The notes under the pieces: generated by a model
What the model saw: only the letters and a program-made list of their open reading frames with translations
Database searches by the model: none
Told to the model about the DNA's origin: nothing
NCBI RefSeq assembly: GCF_002127325.2
Contig: NC_035433.2
Span: forward strand, 122,170,088-122,234,087
Source: Helianthus annuus
Taxonomy: Eukaryota; Streptophyta; Magnoliopsida; Asterales; Asteraceae
Reading direction: 5' to 3'
Length of the DNA stretch: 64,000 nucleotides
Part shown: positions 1-10,739 of the stretch, piece by piece
Layout of the letters: every line of letters starts with the position of its first letter
How positions within the stretch are numbered: the first letter of the stretch is position 1
Program-made: the position numbers and the translations under genes

Positions 1-1
1 T

Positions 2-2301
2 CAGCTTGGAGAAGGAGGAAATGGTGGAACAGCATGCTATGCTAAAGTGGTTGAGAAGGTAGTAGAACCCGTGTCTGCTGGTGAATCTTCAGAAGATGAA
101 GATAGTTCGGGTTATAGTGGGAGCATGAATGGGGAATCACGTGATGCTGGTGATTTGTCAAGTGATGCTTTGGATTTGGAAGTTGAGGAACTTTTGGCTG
201 AAGCTGAAGCATTATGCAAGAGGAGATCTATTCTCTGCCAGAAGTCTGCTGGAACTTCCGAGAAGCTTGCTAAGTTTTTCTCAGAAGATGGATCTTTTTC
301 TTTTCATACAGCCTTTATGGCTCACGTAGAAGGTCAAACTTCTCAGGTATGTGATACTAATTCTGACTCTATTTCTGTTCCTGTTGAATGTGCAAAGTGT
401 TTAAAATATGCAGAAAAGGAAAGTCAGTTTGAAATCACACAGAAACACAATCAAGAATTGATTGTAGATCTTTCTAAAGCAACTGAAGCTAACTTGTTTT
501 TAACCAGAAATGAAAAGGAATTTAAAGAAACAATTGCGTCATTAAGACATGATGTTTCAGAATTACAAAAGGCTGTTTTGCGAAAACAACATGCTAACAA
601 TAATCTTATTGACACAATTGAAAAGCAAATGGTAGAGTTAGCAACAGCTCGATGTGAATGTGAGACAATCAAGCAGAAATTGGAAAGCTATTCCAATTCC
701 CGCTACGTATTGGATCACATCATTGATGTTCAAAAGAAAAAGGGGGATACAAAATGTATTGGATTCAACTCATGTCCTCCCCCAATGAATCACAATTACT
801 CCAAATTGCCTGATGACGAGGATATGCCCCGTTTTGAACCTACTGTGCCACTCGGTCTAGATGACTTTGCAGCAGGCCTCGGGTTCACAACTGGTACATC
901 ATCCTCGGGTAAATCAGAATCTGAGAATGTGACAGATTCATCGTGTGTTAAGGAACAGAGTTCTCCCATTATTGAGGATGCTGATTCTTCGGACGATGAA
1001 TCTGAAGAAATTGTGAAACAACAGTCTAACTCGGTTACAACAGATATTCCTATCGAGAATCACATCCTGTGTGATCCACCAGTGAAACCGAGTAAGACTG
1101 AAATGTCAAAAGCAATGGAATCCCTTGTAGTTAGCTCTGAAGGGAATAACTTGTTGTATACGCTCAAAGGAGATAGCAAAATCTACTCTAACAAAGATTT
1201 TCCAATTAAAAATGTAAATCAAGATTTAATTGAGCAAATTTTTGAAGGATGCACTGATAAGTTTTTGGGGAACAAAAGTGGAAAAGTTACCGTCACTCAG
1301 TGTGATCCAATTCCGTGTGAACAAATTAGAAAACAATACGGAAACCAAAAACTACCTATTGAGCGAAAACAACAAGTCAACTCCGGAAAGGGTAAGGTAC
1401 AGGGAAAGAAGGCTCAGAACAAGAATGTTCAAGCACCTAAAGTTCAGCAGCCTAAGACTGAACATCCAAAGGTTCAACAACCTAAAGTTGAACAGTCTAA
1501 GGCTACTCAACCTAAGGCTACTAAACCTAAGGCTGCACAACCTAAAATTCAACAATCAAGGGTTGAGCAACCTAAGGTTCAACAACAAAAGGTGCAAAAC
1601 AAAAGAGCTCCTGTTAAGAAACAAGAACCAAAAATGAACTTTGTTGGATCCACTGGTTCAGACAAACTTGAAACATTTCAGGATAAATCTAACGTTGATT
1701 TTGTAAAACAAGTTAGAATTTTAAAACGAAATGATCAAAATAATTACACCCAACACACCAACGGATGTGATTTAGGTCCTAGTACGTCTAGATCACAAAG
1801 TTCATTGTCTGGTTCTTCGTCTGGTCATCAACATGTTTCTCCAAGGTTTGTAGAGCGGAGAACATGTTTTGAATGTGGCACAGTTGGGCATATTGTAAGA
1901 TATTGCCCATACCTGCAAAAGCTGAAGTCAAAAACGAGTGCTCCCCAAGAAATCAATTACCAAAACGACCAGTTTCCCCGAAACAGGACCCACGTGTCTT
2001 GAAAGAAAGGGAAAAGAAGCTAAAGCAAAAGAATCAAAAGGTAATTGAAAAGGCCTTAAAATCAGAGGTCAAAGAAGAAAAACCTGTACAAGCGAAACCT
2101 GAAACTGTAAAACCAGTAAATGCTAAAACAATAAATTCAAATACTGGTAAACGACAAACAGCTTGGAAGCAAAAGCAGGTAATTCAATCAGGGGGAGCAC
2201 CACAAGTTCTTTTTCCTAATCATCAAGTGATTGAGATCACCTTCCTTGATGATCAAGGACGACCCAAGTCCACAAAGGCTTGGGTCCCACTCTCCAACTA
2301 A
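2..2301 (+). pseudogene. gag: Gag of element D (5' truncated, one frameshift)
   Basis: The frame is open from base 2, so the protein begins outside the window and the first ATG seen here is not its start. The order is an acidic Ser/Glu-rich segment, a coiled-coil-like region at about nt 400-700, a CPPP motif near nt 775, an acidic Ser-rich block (nt 900-1020), a basic tandem Pro-Lys-Val-Gln type repeat (nt 1427-1620) and a CCHC knuckle (CFECGTVGHIVRYC, nt 1866-1908). The first frame stops at 2002. The continuation, ending in WVPLSN at 2301, lies in another frame, so an indel sits at about 1910-1980. Gag packages genomic RNA in cytoplasmic particles; the knuckle and basic repeat are the expected RNA contacts. 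The Pro-Lys repeat is unusual and looks expanded in tandem. The family assignment is firm; the exact frameshift position is not. Confidence 0.82.
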
Positions 2302-2308
2302 TCTCTGA

Positions 2309-3194
2309 ATGAGTGTGCAGGATGTTCCAGGAGGAACTATTGATAGTCTTAGGATTGTTGATAGTGGAGCGTCCATGCACAAGATTGGCGACATAAGGCT
2401 CCGAAATATTGATTATATCTAGGAGAATGTTGTTGCCATTGATGGAGAGAGAGGAAAGAAAAAGAAAAGAAGAAGAATATGTTGGTGAAAGAATGCGGTT
2501 GAATGAAGTTGCAAAATTCGACCAAATGAAGAACGTGCAAAAATTTGGTTGTTATGGTTTTTGATCGGGTCCTCAGGAAAGATTCCAATGAAATGTACGC
2601 ACCTGCAGAACGTCTGAAGTTCAAAATCAACAAAATGGACGTGTAGTGTACATTTCTTCGCGGTGTGATTGAAGAGAATGTGCTTGTTGAACGAACTACA
2701 CCGGATGTGCAAATGTCTTGGCGTGGATTGAACAACACACTACTTCTCAAGAAGAAGACAAAGACCTTCGCTGGTGCAATGTGGAAGACCAGCCGGAACC
2801 AAAGGTTTTTGATCGTGTCGCTGTGAAGAGATTTTTCAGTAGCTACAAAATCGACTTTGAAATCCACACCGGATGGATATCCAGTTTGGGAGAGCACTCA
2901 GATTCCTTGCAATGCACGAAGCAGTTGCAGGATACGGTTTTGAACTTCTAATCTCTCCTATACTTGTTGATTTTTAAGCTGCTATATGAATTATATCATC
3001 TCGTACAGCACTCTTTGACCTGACACGTTGATCACGAATATCACCTCACACGTGATTGTTTCTCTATGAAACTCGTCAATGTTGTTAAGGTCCACACCGA
3101 TGACCAATGTGCCGACCTTTTTACCAAAGCATTTGACAAATCAAGATTTGACTTTTTATTATTGGTAAACGGCATTAAGGTCAAGCAAGAGTAA
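2309..3194 (+). pseudogene. pol: Pol remnants of element D (protease scrap and RNase H tail)
   Basis: At 2354-2395 the frame reads IVDSGASMHKIGD, the active-site context of Copia proteases (DSGA with a following His), and it stops at about 2420. At 3024-3194 an open stretch reads HVDHEYHLTRDCFSMKL, then HTDDQCADLFTKAFD and ends in VKQE, the C-terminal tail of Copia RNase H (motif ADLFTKA). Between them, integrase, reverse transcriptase and most of RNase H are missing or unreadable; 2420-3020 shows only broken frames. A full Copia pol would need roughly 4 kb, so about 3.5 kb has been lost. The copy has no working enzyme. Confidence 0.8.
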
Positions 3195-4927
3195 AACCAA
3201 CATCGGAAAATCATTTTTGTATATATCTTTGTGTTTTATATTTATCTTAGTTTGTTGATTTTAGGGGGAGTAAATCCAAAATCTGAAAATCCAAAAACAT
3301 CAAAAAACTTCAAAAACACAAAAACAATAGAAAAACAAAATGAGTTTCCTGGCGAGCAAAAGAGAAAATGATAGTACATCAGTGGTCTATCCAAACCTCT
3401 TTAAACCTTAATTGAAAAACGATAAGCAGCTCTATATAAGATGTATCGGTAGGCTCACAATCATTTTAAAGTGTGCAGGGTGATATAAACTTAAACTGAC
3501 TGAAGACCAGGTGGGAACCATTCATTGGCATATGGTCTTAGTACCGAAATTTCGTTTGATAGATTGCCGAGGTTCTGAGATATTCCGTCTTTATGCTGCT
3601 TATCATCTGGGTATCATGGTTGTATCTTTTACCGAAAAATAACGGGGATGCAAGTCTAGATCTTCCATGATACTATACATACGTGTACATATCTCATACT
3701 GCATTCGACCTCAATAAGTGATAAACAATCACATGTCCATATCAAAATAAGTGATAAAATATCACATTTTTCCGGGAGTCAAGTTCGTCTCTCTGCTGTA
3801 CGAAAGTACTGACCTGTTCACGGACTTGCTCCTGTGCCCTCATGCATATGAAAATCAAGTTCCTCATCAATAAGTGATTCTATCACATAGGGCTTGTTTT
3901 CAAATCAAAATAAGTGAGAATCTCACATCATATACGGTCAAACAGATGATAATCGGTATACTCACCGGTAAGATGAACCCTCGTGCATACCTTGATACGG
4001 GAATGTGTCGTGATGTGGATGAACACCGGTCGGTAAGTATAAATCATACCTTAACGTATCCCTTCGCCATGATTACATCTGATAAGTGGAGCTTAAGTGG
4101 ACAACAATACCGATAATTGTTATAGGATGCTTATTTTAATGTTAACTAACTGAACAACAAGAGTGTTTTGACATGACCGTACACTGATATGATTCTCTTA
4201 TCCTCGAAACTCGCAAAAAGAATGTCTGTATATATTTATTTACTGCTTTCAGTCTTTACATTTCGAAATATTAAAACACACCTAAAATGTGTTTTAATAT
4301 AAACTTTATAAAAGCCAGAAATATTTTATTTCTATTTTATTTTCGATCGTACGATGTTGGATCTCGAGTCTTCGTTACCTGAAACCTGACTGAAAACCGA
4401 TTTGACTAAATCTTCATAAACGGTCGAAATTTGCAAGTCTTTGAAAGTTAAATCTAAAATTGACAAATTTATTAAGCTTTCAAACTGTCGGACGGTGTTT
4501 GATTGAAACATGGTCATTCGTGTGTCATTTGTTTATGCTAACTATATTTCAAGCAGTTGTTCTCATTACGCGTTTAGATTTCTTGCATGTGCAGATTCTA
4601 AAGGCAAGGAGAACATAGTCGATGACAAGCTTCGGAATGAAGACACGACGTGAAGGCCCTCAAAAGATGAAAATGATCGAGTTGCCGCTGACCATCATCA
4701 ACACCACAAGGATCTCAAGCTATAAGGATCAAGTCTTTCACGAGCATAACTCAAAGGGGAGCTTATGTTAAGGGGGAGTTTGTGAACACACTTCCTACAT
4801 GAAACGGGGAGTTTGTTGATACACTTTCTGCTTTCAAGACGTGAAGACTTTGAAGATCCTCCGACATTGAAGACTTGAAAGGACGTCAGAGACTTGAAGA
4901 CACGAAAATCGAGACAAAGCTACAGCC
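3195..4927 (+). other. Long 3' noncoding region of element D with short hairpins and PPT-like motifs
   Basis: No gene is seen in these 1.7 kb. The first polypurine tract (GGGGGAG) is at 3264-3270. Four small hairpins, each preceded by ATAA, lie at 3718-3732, 3751-3765, 3874-3886 and 3914-3926. GGTATACTCACCGGTAAGA at 3955-3973 matches, at 18 of 19 positions, a block at the same relative place in elements A and B on the other strand. Near the 3' end, PPT-like motifs followed by an LTR-start-like sequence occur at 4770-4793 and 4804-4826. Long structured 3' regions with several PPTs are known from Sireviruses; a role in RNA packaging or plus-strand priming is inferred. Confidence 0.7.
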
Positions 4928-4938
4928 AAGGGGGAGTT
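4928..4938 (+). promoter_or_regulatory. Polypurine tract of element D
   Basis: AAGGGGGAGTT directly precedes the LTR start TGTTGGTG at 4939. It is the plus-strand DNA primer in reverse transcription. Two upstream look-alikes at 4770 and 4804 are also followed by TGTG/TGTTGATACACTT. Confidence 0.8.
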
Positions 4939-5627
4939 TGTTGGTGCACTTATGTCTGTACTTTGTCTGTATTTCGTCATGATACAAAACGATGTCTTTT
5001 GTTAGTCTGGGTTACGTCTTAGGTTTGTTATTATGTGTGTTTGATGTAAGTTTGACCAAGTCAACCATCCTCCTGGTTTGACTTGGCCAAACAGTTAACA
5101 CATGGTTTGTAACATATGTTGTGTCGAAGGATGTCATCGAAGGATTGTTTATATCCTTCGATGACCTCGAAAGATAACTTTCGATAGATACAGATGGACC
5201 TCGAAGGATATGTCATCCTTCGAGGTATATGTGGATCCTTCGGTGAGTTTCTGGTCGATAGATGATCTTTCGACCAGACATTCTGATCCTTCGACCAGTG
5301 TATCTGTTATGGGTATATATACTCATGTAGTGTTCACTTCATAGCATAGACACAAGAGACAGAAGTATAGACACTCGAGAGATAGAGAGAGTATTCTGTC
5401 AAGAACACACACACACTTAGAGAGTTTGCAAAACAGATTTGTAAACATTGAGCTTGTAACCGAACCTTTCATACGTATTAATACAAGTGGTGTTAATCGG
5501 TGAATATTGTGTGTCTTGTGTTTGTGCTTGTTTCATCTCGGTTTGCACTCTAGCTTGGATTCCGCACTTGCTAGTGTGTTTCACATAACAAGGATAAGGT
5601 TTGACCTCATCCTCCGAGGGACCTACA
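4939..5627 (+). repeat. 3' LTR of element D
   Basis: The LTR runs TGTTGGTGCAC to GGACCTACA (689 bp). A TATA box (GGGTATATATAC) is at about 5311-5322. U3 carries about ten copies of TCGAAGGAT or its complement between 5124 and 5293. Two pairs make perfect 11 bp inverted repeats: 5135-5145 with 5153-5163 (7 nt loop), and 5199-5209 with 5215-5225 (5 nt loop). The right boundary is set by the jump into C gag. The 5' partner is outside the window, so this LTR was defined by its ends, PPT and TATA box. Confidence 0.85.
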
Positions 5628-7935
5628 CATTCATCATTGCCAAAGCGTTTTCTCTCTCAGAATTTGTCTTTTGAAGACCAGTTACTGTTCTATTCAAAAC
5701 ATCATAAGATTTCTTCACGTAGTTTAAATTGAACAGTAATTGCTCTTTCATCTTCTCATACTCAGCCAACTTTTTATCTTTTGCTGCACAATCTTTGCAA
5801 GATTCTAGACACTTTGAGCAAGGCTTGATGACTTCCACAATTTTTTCTACTTCAATTGTTTTCACCACTTCAATCACCTTTTCTGCTTCAATTTCCTTCT
5901 TTGTTTCTACAATTTCCTCAGCAACACTTTTAACTTCTTCATTTTGAACTGTCTCATCTTGTTGAGCAACACTTTCAGACTTCATCTGCTTTTGTTCTTT
6001 TGCTGCTCTTCTCTCCTTCAGCTTTTCCAAGCGATCTGCAAAATAAAAATGAAAACTTTCAGGGGATAGATGAGTTTTTGCAACATTAATATGTTTTTCT
6101 TCCTCATCATCACTACTGTCATCAGTTGGTGATTGATCAAGTTCTACTGATTTGTCAGAACTATCATCCGAAGAACCAGAATCAGATGGTGTTTGATCAA
6201 AGACAATTTCTTTTTCTGAACTATCATCTGAACTTTGTGAGCTTTCATTAGATAAAACAGACTTCTCTTCTTGATCCTTCACACTAACACCAATAGATTT
6301 CATCCACTCAGTAAACATATCTGGTTCTTTCACAATTTTGGAAATGAAAGCTTTAAACTCTCCTTTCTCATCTGTAAACATATCCCAGCTAAAACCTTCA
6401 GGTAATCTTTCATCATCTTGATTGATTAGACAAGCTTTGCTGTTGGATGAGATGTATTTTCCCAACTGAAATTTTCTTGATTTCCTAAACATGCTCTCTT
6501 TGAATCCTCTATCACTTTTCTACCGTGAGCTACCTGTGGTTCTTGTTGTTGTTGACCGACTTGTTAATATATGGCTTTCCGGTAATAATCATCTTTACCG
6601 AATGGATTCTTTGCTTCACTTGCTTCCTTATTCTTGCATGCTCTCTTGAAATGACCTTTCTCCCTACATCGAAAACAAGTAACTTTAGATTTATCAAAAC
6701 CTAAAGTGGAAACATGTGCATCAAGAAAATCATTTCTTCCAGTAATCAGTTTGAACTTTTCTGCTCTTCTTAGGACACTAGCTAGACACCATTTGATGTC
6801 CATGAGCTCCATTTCTTCAGCGTCTATCTGATCGTAATCCTCCTTTGTTAGCATAGGATTCCCAATCCGTCCTGCAACCAAACCTTCATAGGATAGCAGC
6901 ACGGAACCAAGTAATGCCATGTGATCTTTCGCAACTTCTTCAGAGAAACTTTGACCATCAGGAATATTCAAAGCAATGTTGCACTGTATCACACAACCAT
7001 TTCCAGTTTTTGAGCTTTGAGAGTGAAAACTTGAAGATGAACTCTTTGGATTGACACTTGGGTATGAAGAGAAACCACTGCTGCTATTAGGACTTTGTTT
7101 AATATTTTTAGATGAATTTCCAGCACTAAACGCAGTTTGAATCTTAGGGCTTCTTTCAACCTCTTGAACACTGCCTTTGTAGTACATTTTCACGTCTTGT
7201 TGACCACTTGGATTATTCATCCTTGCAATCTTTTGATGTTCAAGATCTTGACCCTCAATCTTCTCAATGAACTGAGAAATAGTTAAATCATCATATTCTC
7301 CGGTGTTTTTCAAGATCATCAAATATGTACCCCACTCTTTCTGAGGTAACGCATCAGCAAGTTTGTCTTCCCATTCTTCTCTCTCTTTGGTTATGCTTAA
7401 CAACGACATAGAACGCACTAAATGGCAATATCGTTCAATCAGCTTCTTTGTATCTTCCCCTGGAAAACTGGTGAAAAGATCAAATTCTTTCTTAAGAAGT
7501 GCTTTTTTACTCTTAATCATCTTCTCAATTCCCTCAAATTTGACTTTAAGAGCATCCCAAATTGATTTTGAAGTTTTGTCATGTTGAAGCAATACAAAGA
7601 TGTCTTTTTTAATAACTTGCTGAAGTAAACTGATCATCATCTTTTCAGCTCTGTACATTTCTCGTTCTTTGTCATTGAACTCATAGATTTGTTTTCCAGT
7701 TTGCAGTTCAGTACGTGGTAGAACATATCTCTTCAAAATACACTCCCACGATCTTAGATGGTTAGCTTGAACCCAGTTTTCAAACCGATCTTTCCATCCG
7801 TAATACTCCTCAATGCTCATTAGCTTCGGGGGGTTTTTGTGTAGTTCCAGTTTCATTTTGCAAATTCATGTTTTGAGCAATGGAAGCCGGAGTAATCGAA
7901 GATGTGGCGAATGCGTTACAGAATTCTTCACTCAT
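5628..7935 (-). pseudogene. gag: Gag of element C (frameshifted, interrupted by D)
   Basis: The start ATG is at 7935 (MSEEFCNAFATS, matching the B and A starts). A G run at 7828-7833 (C run on the coding strand) is one base longer than in the relatives and shifts the frame. The next frame (7856-6564) holds a UBN2/retrotrans_gag-type core (SIEEYYGWKDRFENWV to DALPQKEWGTYL) and a CCHC knuckle, CFRCREKGHFKRAC, at about 6655-6700, then a TAA at 6564-6566. A further shift near 6490 leads to the acidic Ser/Asp-rich and coiled-coil part (6492-5628), which stops where D is inserted. The gag core multimerises and the knuckle binds RNA. Three lesions plus the insertion make this copy inactive. It matches B gag closely, which fixes the order of the pieces. 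Confidence 0.85.
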
Positions 7936-8452
7936 GATTCGATAACACGTTTTTCAGGAACATCACACTTCAAGCGGAATCACTTAAAATGACACTTCAA
8001 GCGAGATTAGAAGTTCAAGCGGAATAAGATGTTAAAGCGAAATAACCTGATTTAACTTGAATTTCAAGCGGAATAAGACTTTTCGAGCGGAATCAGATAA
8101 TTCGAGCGAAATCACTGATTTCGCTTGAAACCTTTCAAGCGGAATAGTGATTTTGGAGCGGAATCACCAATTTTGAAACGGAATAACAGATTTTGCTTGA
8201 AATTTTCAAGCAGAATAAGAAAAACTCGAGCGGAAACACAGGTGCTCGTTCAAGCGAAATCACAACTAAAGTCCATTTTTACCATTTTTATGTCGAATTT
8301 TAGCCTGAAACTCTCAAGGATTTGTTAAAATGCAGTTTTACACAATTTGTGAAAAATTTGTCCGATTTTAACCGTGAAAACTTGTTAATTTTGAAAAGAA
8401 GGTGTAGAAAACAGAAATTTTGAGCTGAATCGGTAAGAACTCATCCTCCTGA
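7936..8452 (-). other. Untranslated leader of element C with an AAGCGGAAT motif array
   Basis: Between 7972 and 8270 there are about 14 copies of a roughly 10 bp motif, CAAGCGGAAT and variants, including a few inverted copies, spaced about 20 bp apart. The same motif occurs five or six times in the C LTR. No ORF of note is present. The array lies in the transcribed leader between primer site and gag start. Confidence 0.75.
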
Positions 8453-8464
8453 GCTCTGATACCA
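8453..8464 (-). promoter_or_regulatory. Primer binding site of element C (tRNA-iMet)
   Basis: Coding-strand TGGTATCAGAGC begins 2 nt after the LTR end (GATCCTACA) and is complementary to the 3' end of plant initiator tRNA-Met. It primes minus-strand DNA synthesis. Confidence 0.9.
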
Positions 8465-8466
8465 CT

Positions 8467-8912
8467 TGTAGGATCGTGTAGCTGACCCGAACGAGTCGTT
8501 CAGAGGAGTTTTGATCAGTTTCAGAGGCGGAAACTAAGAAACTGACTTAGAAACAGCTTGTACTTCACTTTAAACACGTCTTTGATTGATATAACAACAC
8601 GTACAATCATTGGATAAACCGGCAGCACTTCGGTATCCAAATCACCAAAAGTCCTCGTGATTTCGCTCCAACACACCTATATATACTGTTCAGATTCCGC
8701 TTGAAACACACAGTCATCAGTTCAAGCGGAATAAGGAGTGTGGTGATTCCGCTTGAAAGTGATCAAAGTCATTTCAAGCGGAATAGCTTCCTCAAGCGAA
8801 ATCACATATAATTCAACCTAAAACTCCTATTTTCTCGTACAACGTGCCCTGATCTAACATATCTAGTACAAGACTCGATACAAGACGAAGACGACAGATG
8901 AACGCACTAACA
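8467..8912 (-). repeat. 5' LTR of element C
   Basis: On the coding strand it runs TGTTAGTGC to GATCCTACA (446 bp). The TATA box is CCTATATATAC at 8675-8686 (shown on the plus strand). Just upstream in the sense direction is a perfect 12 bp inverted repeat, ATTCCGCTTGAA (8694-8705) and TTCAAGCGGAAT (8721-8732), with a 15 nt loop. More copies are near 8745, 8776 and 8793, and one TTTCGCTC lies on the other side of TATA near 8661. Confidence 0.85.
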
Positions 8913-8917
8913 TTTCC

Positions 8918-9441
8918 GACACGTTAGCATTGGACAAAGAGTTAGCCAATGTGTAATATGACCGACCAGTCAGGATTGACAGTACTGAATGAGTAATTGG
9001 GTAGATGTAAACATTGTAATCGCTCTCAATACTGTTTAAATTAATAAAACTTTTCTTGATTGAACTGGGATTCACTCACCAGTATTTCCCACTAACAAAA
9101 TGTTTGTAAATGCGTTTCAGGTAACACAATGTGAAAGCCAATTAGAAGCCAGCTGGACAGCACTGAAAGCTTGGAAAAGTGGCTATAAAAGTTACCTAAA
9201 TAGAAGAAGGTGTTTATTTCAATAAAATGGGATTTATCCCTATAAATCAGTTTGTAATGAAAACTTGGGTTTTGTCCCAATGTATTATTTATATAAAATA
9301 TGGTGTTTTACTCTGATAAAATATTTCCTAACTACGGTCCTGATGTAATTTCCGCTGCCAAATTAATAAACACTGATACCACCAACACCGTTGTCCGCGG
9401 CCGCCCGTTCCCGGGACAGAATAGGGGCGGGGGTTGCGACA
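8918..9441 (+). repeat. Truncated 5' LTR of element T
   Basis: This matches 16108-16630 of the 3' LTR from ACACGTTA onward, including GGATTGACAGTACTGAATG, and ends in GGGGGTTGCGACA at 9441. The first roughly 840 bp, with U3 and the TATA box, were cut off by insertion of C. Confidence 0.9.
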
Positions 9442-9446
9442 AAAGG

Positions 9447-9458
9447 TGGTGTCAGAGC
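9447..9458 (+). promoter_or_regulatory. Primer binding site of element T (degenerate)
   Basis: TGGTGTCAGAGC lies 5 nt after the LTR end. It is the initiator tRNA-Met site with one change (GTGT instead of GTAT), in keeping with an ageing copy. Confidence 0.8.
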
Positions 9459-9595
9459 TAAGCCACTGATTCAGTCACAGAAGTGTTCTGCTGACACCCA
9501 AAATTTATCTAAAGTGTTAGGAAATAAATTACCTAAATATGTGCATAATTGTATTTTATTGTTATGTGTTATTTGACTATTTGTTAGTTTACAGT

Positions 9596-10456
9596 ATGAG
9601 CGACCAAGGACCATCTGACGCGTACCGTCAATTGTCTGGTTCGCCTAGAAGCGAAGGTGCCTCTTCAAAGCCTGCCCTCTCAGGGTACTCTGCTGATACT
9701 GAAGAAGGAATATTCATATTTAAGGCTCAGTCTGAAGAGCCATTCCCTCGTAAAAAGAGAGGATGGTTCAGTCGGGGAGCACATGAGCATAGAAAGCATA
9801 TGAAAAAGTTACAAGAACAGAGAGCACTAGCAGCAGCCAAAAGAGAAACCGATGCCCATGCCCAGGATATGATTAATAGGGGTTTAGCTAATTTCCATAT
9901 CTTAGCAACCACTGCAGCCGTCCCTAACCTGGAGCAAATGTTAGCACCCCAACCACAACCACCAATTCCTGACCAACCAATGGAAATAGAGAACCCTGAA
10001 AATCAAGTAGAAATGCATGATTTCAACCCGGAGGAGATACCTAAGGTACCCGCACCTAATCCCTTAGACCCAAATTACGACCCGTGGTGGGATGACAATA
10101 GGGACTATGTGCAACGTTACCTGATACACGAAGACATGCCCATGCCGAACCTAGGAGCCTACCCAGGGTTGGACCCTCTAGATCCCTATTACGATAATGA
10201 TGTATTCATTAGGGAGATTTTAGAGAATCCTTACCCATACCAGGCACCTACACCCCCATACCAGGAACCCGCACCCCAGATTCCAAACCCAGTCCTAGAA
10301 CCTGCACCCCCAATGAGTGCAGACAATGTACAAGAACTCAGGACATTTGGTGAGGAAATTTTAGAGAGTAGTGAAAGGATGAGACAGGTGGGAGAGCGAC
10401 TCGTCTGGAAGTACGACGAGCGCAATATGGATTTTTGGATGAATCCTTATTCTTGA
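9596..10456 (+). CDS. Extra ORF upstream of gag in element T (unknown function)
   Basis: 286 aa from the ATG at 9596 (MSDQGPSD); an in-frame extension upstream is hydrophobic and probably untranslated. The N-terminal third is Ser/Gly-rich, then comes a basic stretch (PRKKRGWFSRG, about residues 50-60) and a charged, probably helical region (about 61-95). The C-terminal half is rich in Pro, Asp and Tyr with repeated PNP/LDP motifs. There is no transmembrane segment, zinc knuckle or recognised catalytic motif. It is intact although the downstream pol is full of stops, and it is separated from gag by about 280 bp containing an AT microsatellite. It may be an accessory, Gag-like or leader-encoded protein of this gypsy lineage. 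I do not recognise a named family, and its role is unknown. Confidence 0.6.
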   Translation: MSDQGPSDAYRQLSGSPRSEGASSKPALSGYSADTEEGIFIFKAQSEEPFPRKKRGWFSRGAHEHRKHMKKLQEQRALAAAKRETDAHAQDMINRGLANFHILATTAAVPNLEQMLAPQPQPPIPDQPMEIENPENQVEMHDFNPEEIPKVPAPNPLDPNYDPWWDDNRDYVQRYLIHEDMPMPNLGAYPGLDPLDPYYDNDVFIREILENPYPYQAPTPPYQEPAPQIPNPVLEPAPPMSADNVQELRTFGEEILESSERMRQVGERLVWKYDERNMDFWMNPYS

Positions 10457-10479
10457 AAATGATGGTGGAGATGGTAGAA

Positions 10480-10523
10480 GTAATAATAATAATAATATAA
10501 TAATAATATAATAATATATAATA
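10480..10523. repeat. TAA/TA microsatellite
   Basis: (TAA)n grading into (TA)n between the extra ORF and gag of element T. Confidence 0.9.
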
Positions 10524-10739
10524 TGTGTGTTTGAAAAAAAAAACTACGGGTGCCTACTACTATTAGTGTAATTTTTATTTCAGTCGGTATTGTAATTTTA
10601 ATTTCCAGTATTGGTTTGTACTAGATGCATATTATATTATAAGAAAGAGTAAAGTCGCAATGATCGACGCTTTTGACCAAAATGTGTGTCATGTGATTGG
10701 CTATATTAAATATTATTTTGTGATATTAATATGTGATGA

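Larger units (their letters stand above)
1..5627 (+). mobile_element. Element D: 3' part of a Copia (Sirevirus-like) LTR retrotransposon
   Basis: Seen: an open gag frame from the window edge, traces of protease and RNase H, a long 3' noncoding region with repeated polypurine tracts, and one LTR (4939-5627). The 5' LTR lies left of the window. The right end, CCTACA at 5627, joins the gag of minus-strand element C in mid-codon, so D is inserted in C; the target duplication would be CATTC (5628-5632), but its partner is outside. The large gag, long 3' noncoding region and multiple PPT-like motifs are Sirevirus (SIRE/Maximus) traits. Most of pol is missing, so this copy cannot move by itself. Confidence 0.88.
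5628..8912 (-). mobile_element. Element C: gag-bearing Copia (Sirevirus-like) element, 3' end outside the window
   Basis: In minus orientation it has a 5' LTR (8467-8912), a tRNA-Met primer site, a motif-rich leader and gag, cut at 5627 by insertion of D. The rest of the element should lie left of the window beyond D. It is closely related to A and B in gag and layout but has its own LTR sequence. It is inserted in the 5' LTR of gypsy element T: right of its LTR, TTTCC (8913-8917) precedes sequence that resumes T LTR homology with 16103-16630. Confidence 0.85.

Noticed and set aside
2349..2951. ORFs on both strands between protease and RNase H scraps of D (182 and 77 codons)
   Set aside because: I find no motif of integrase or RT in them; they fall in degraded pol sequence.
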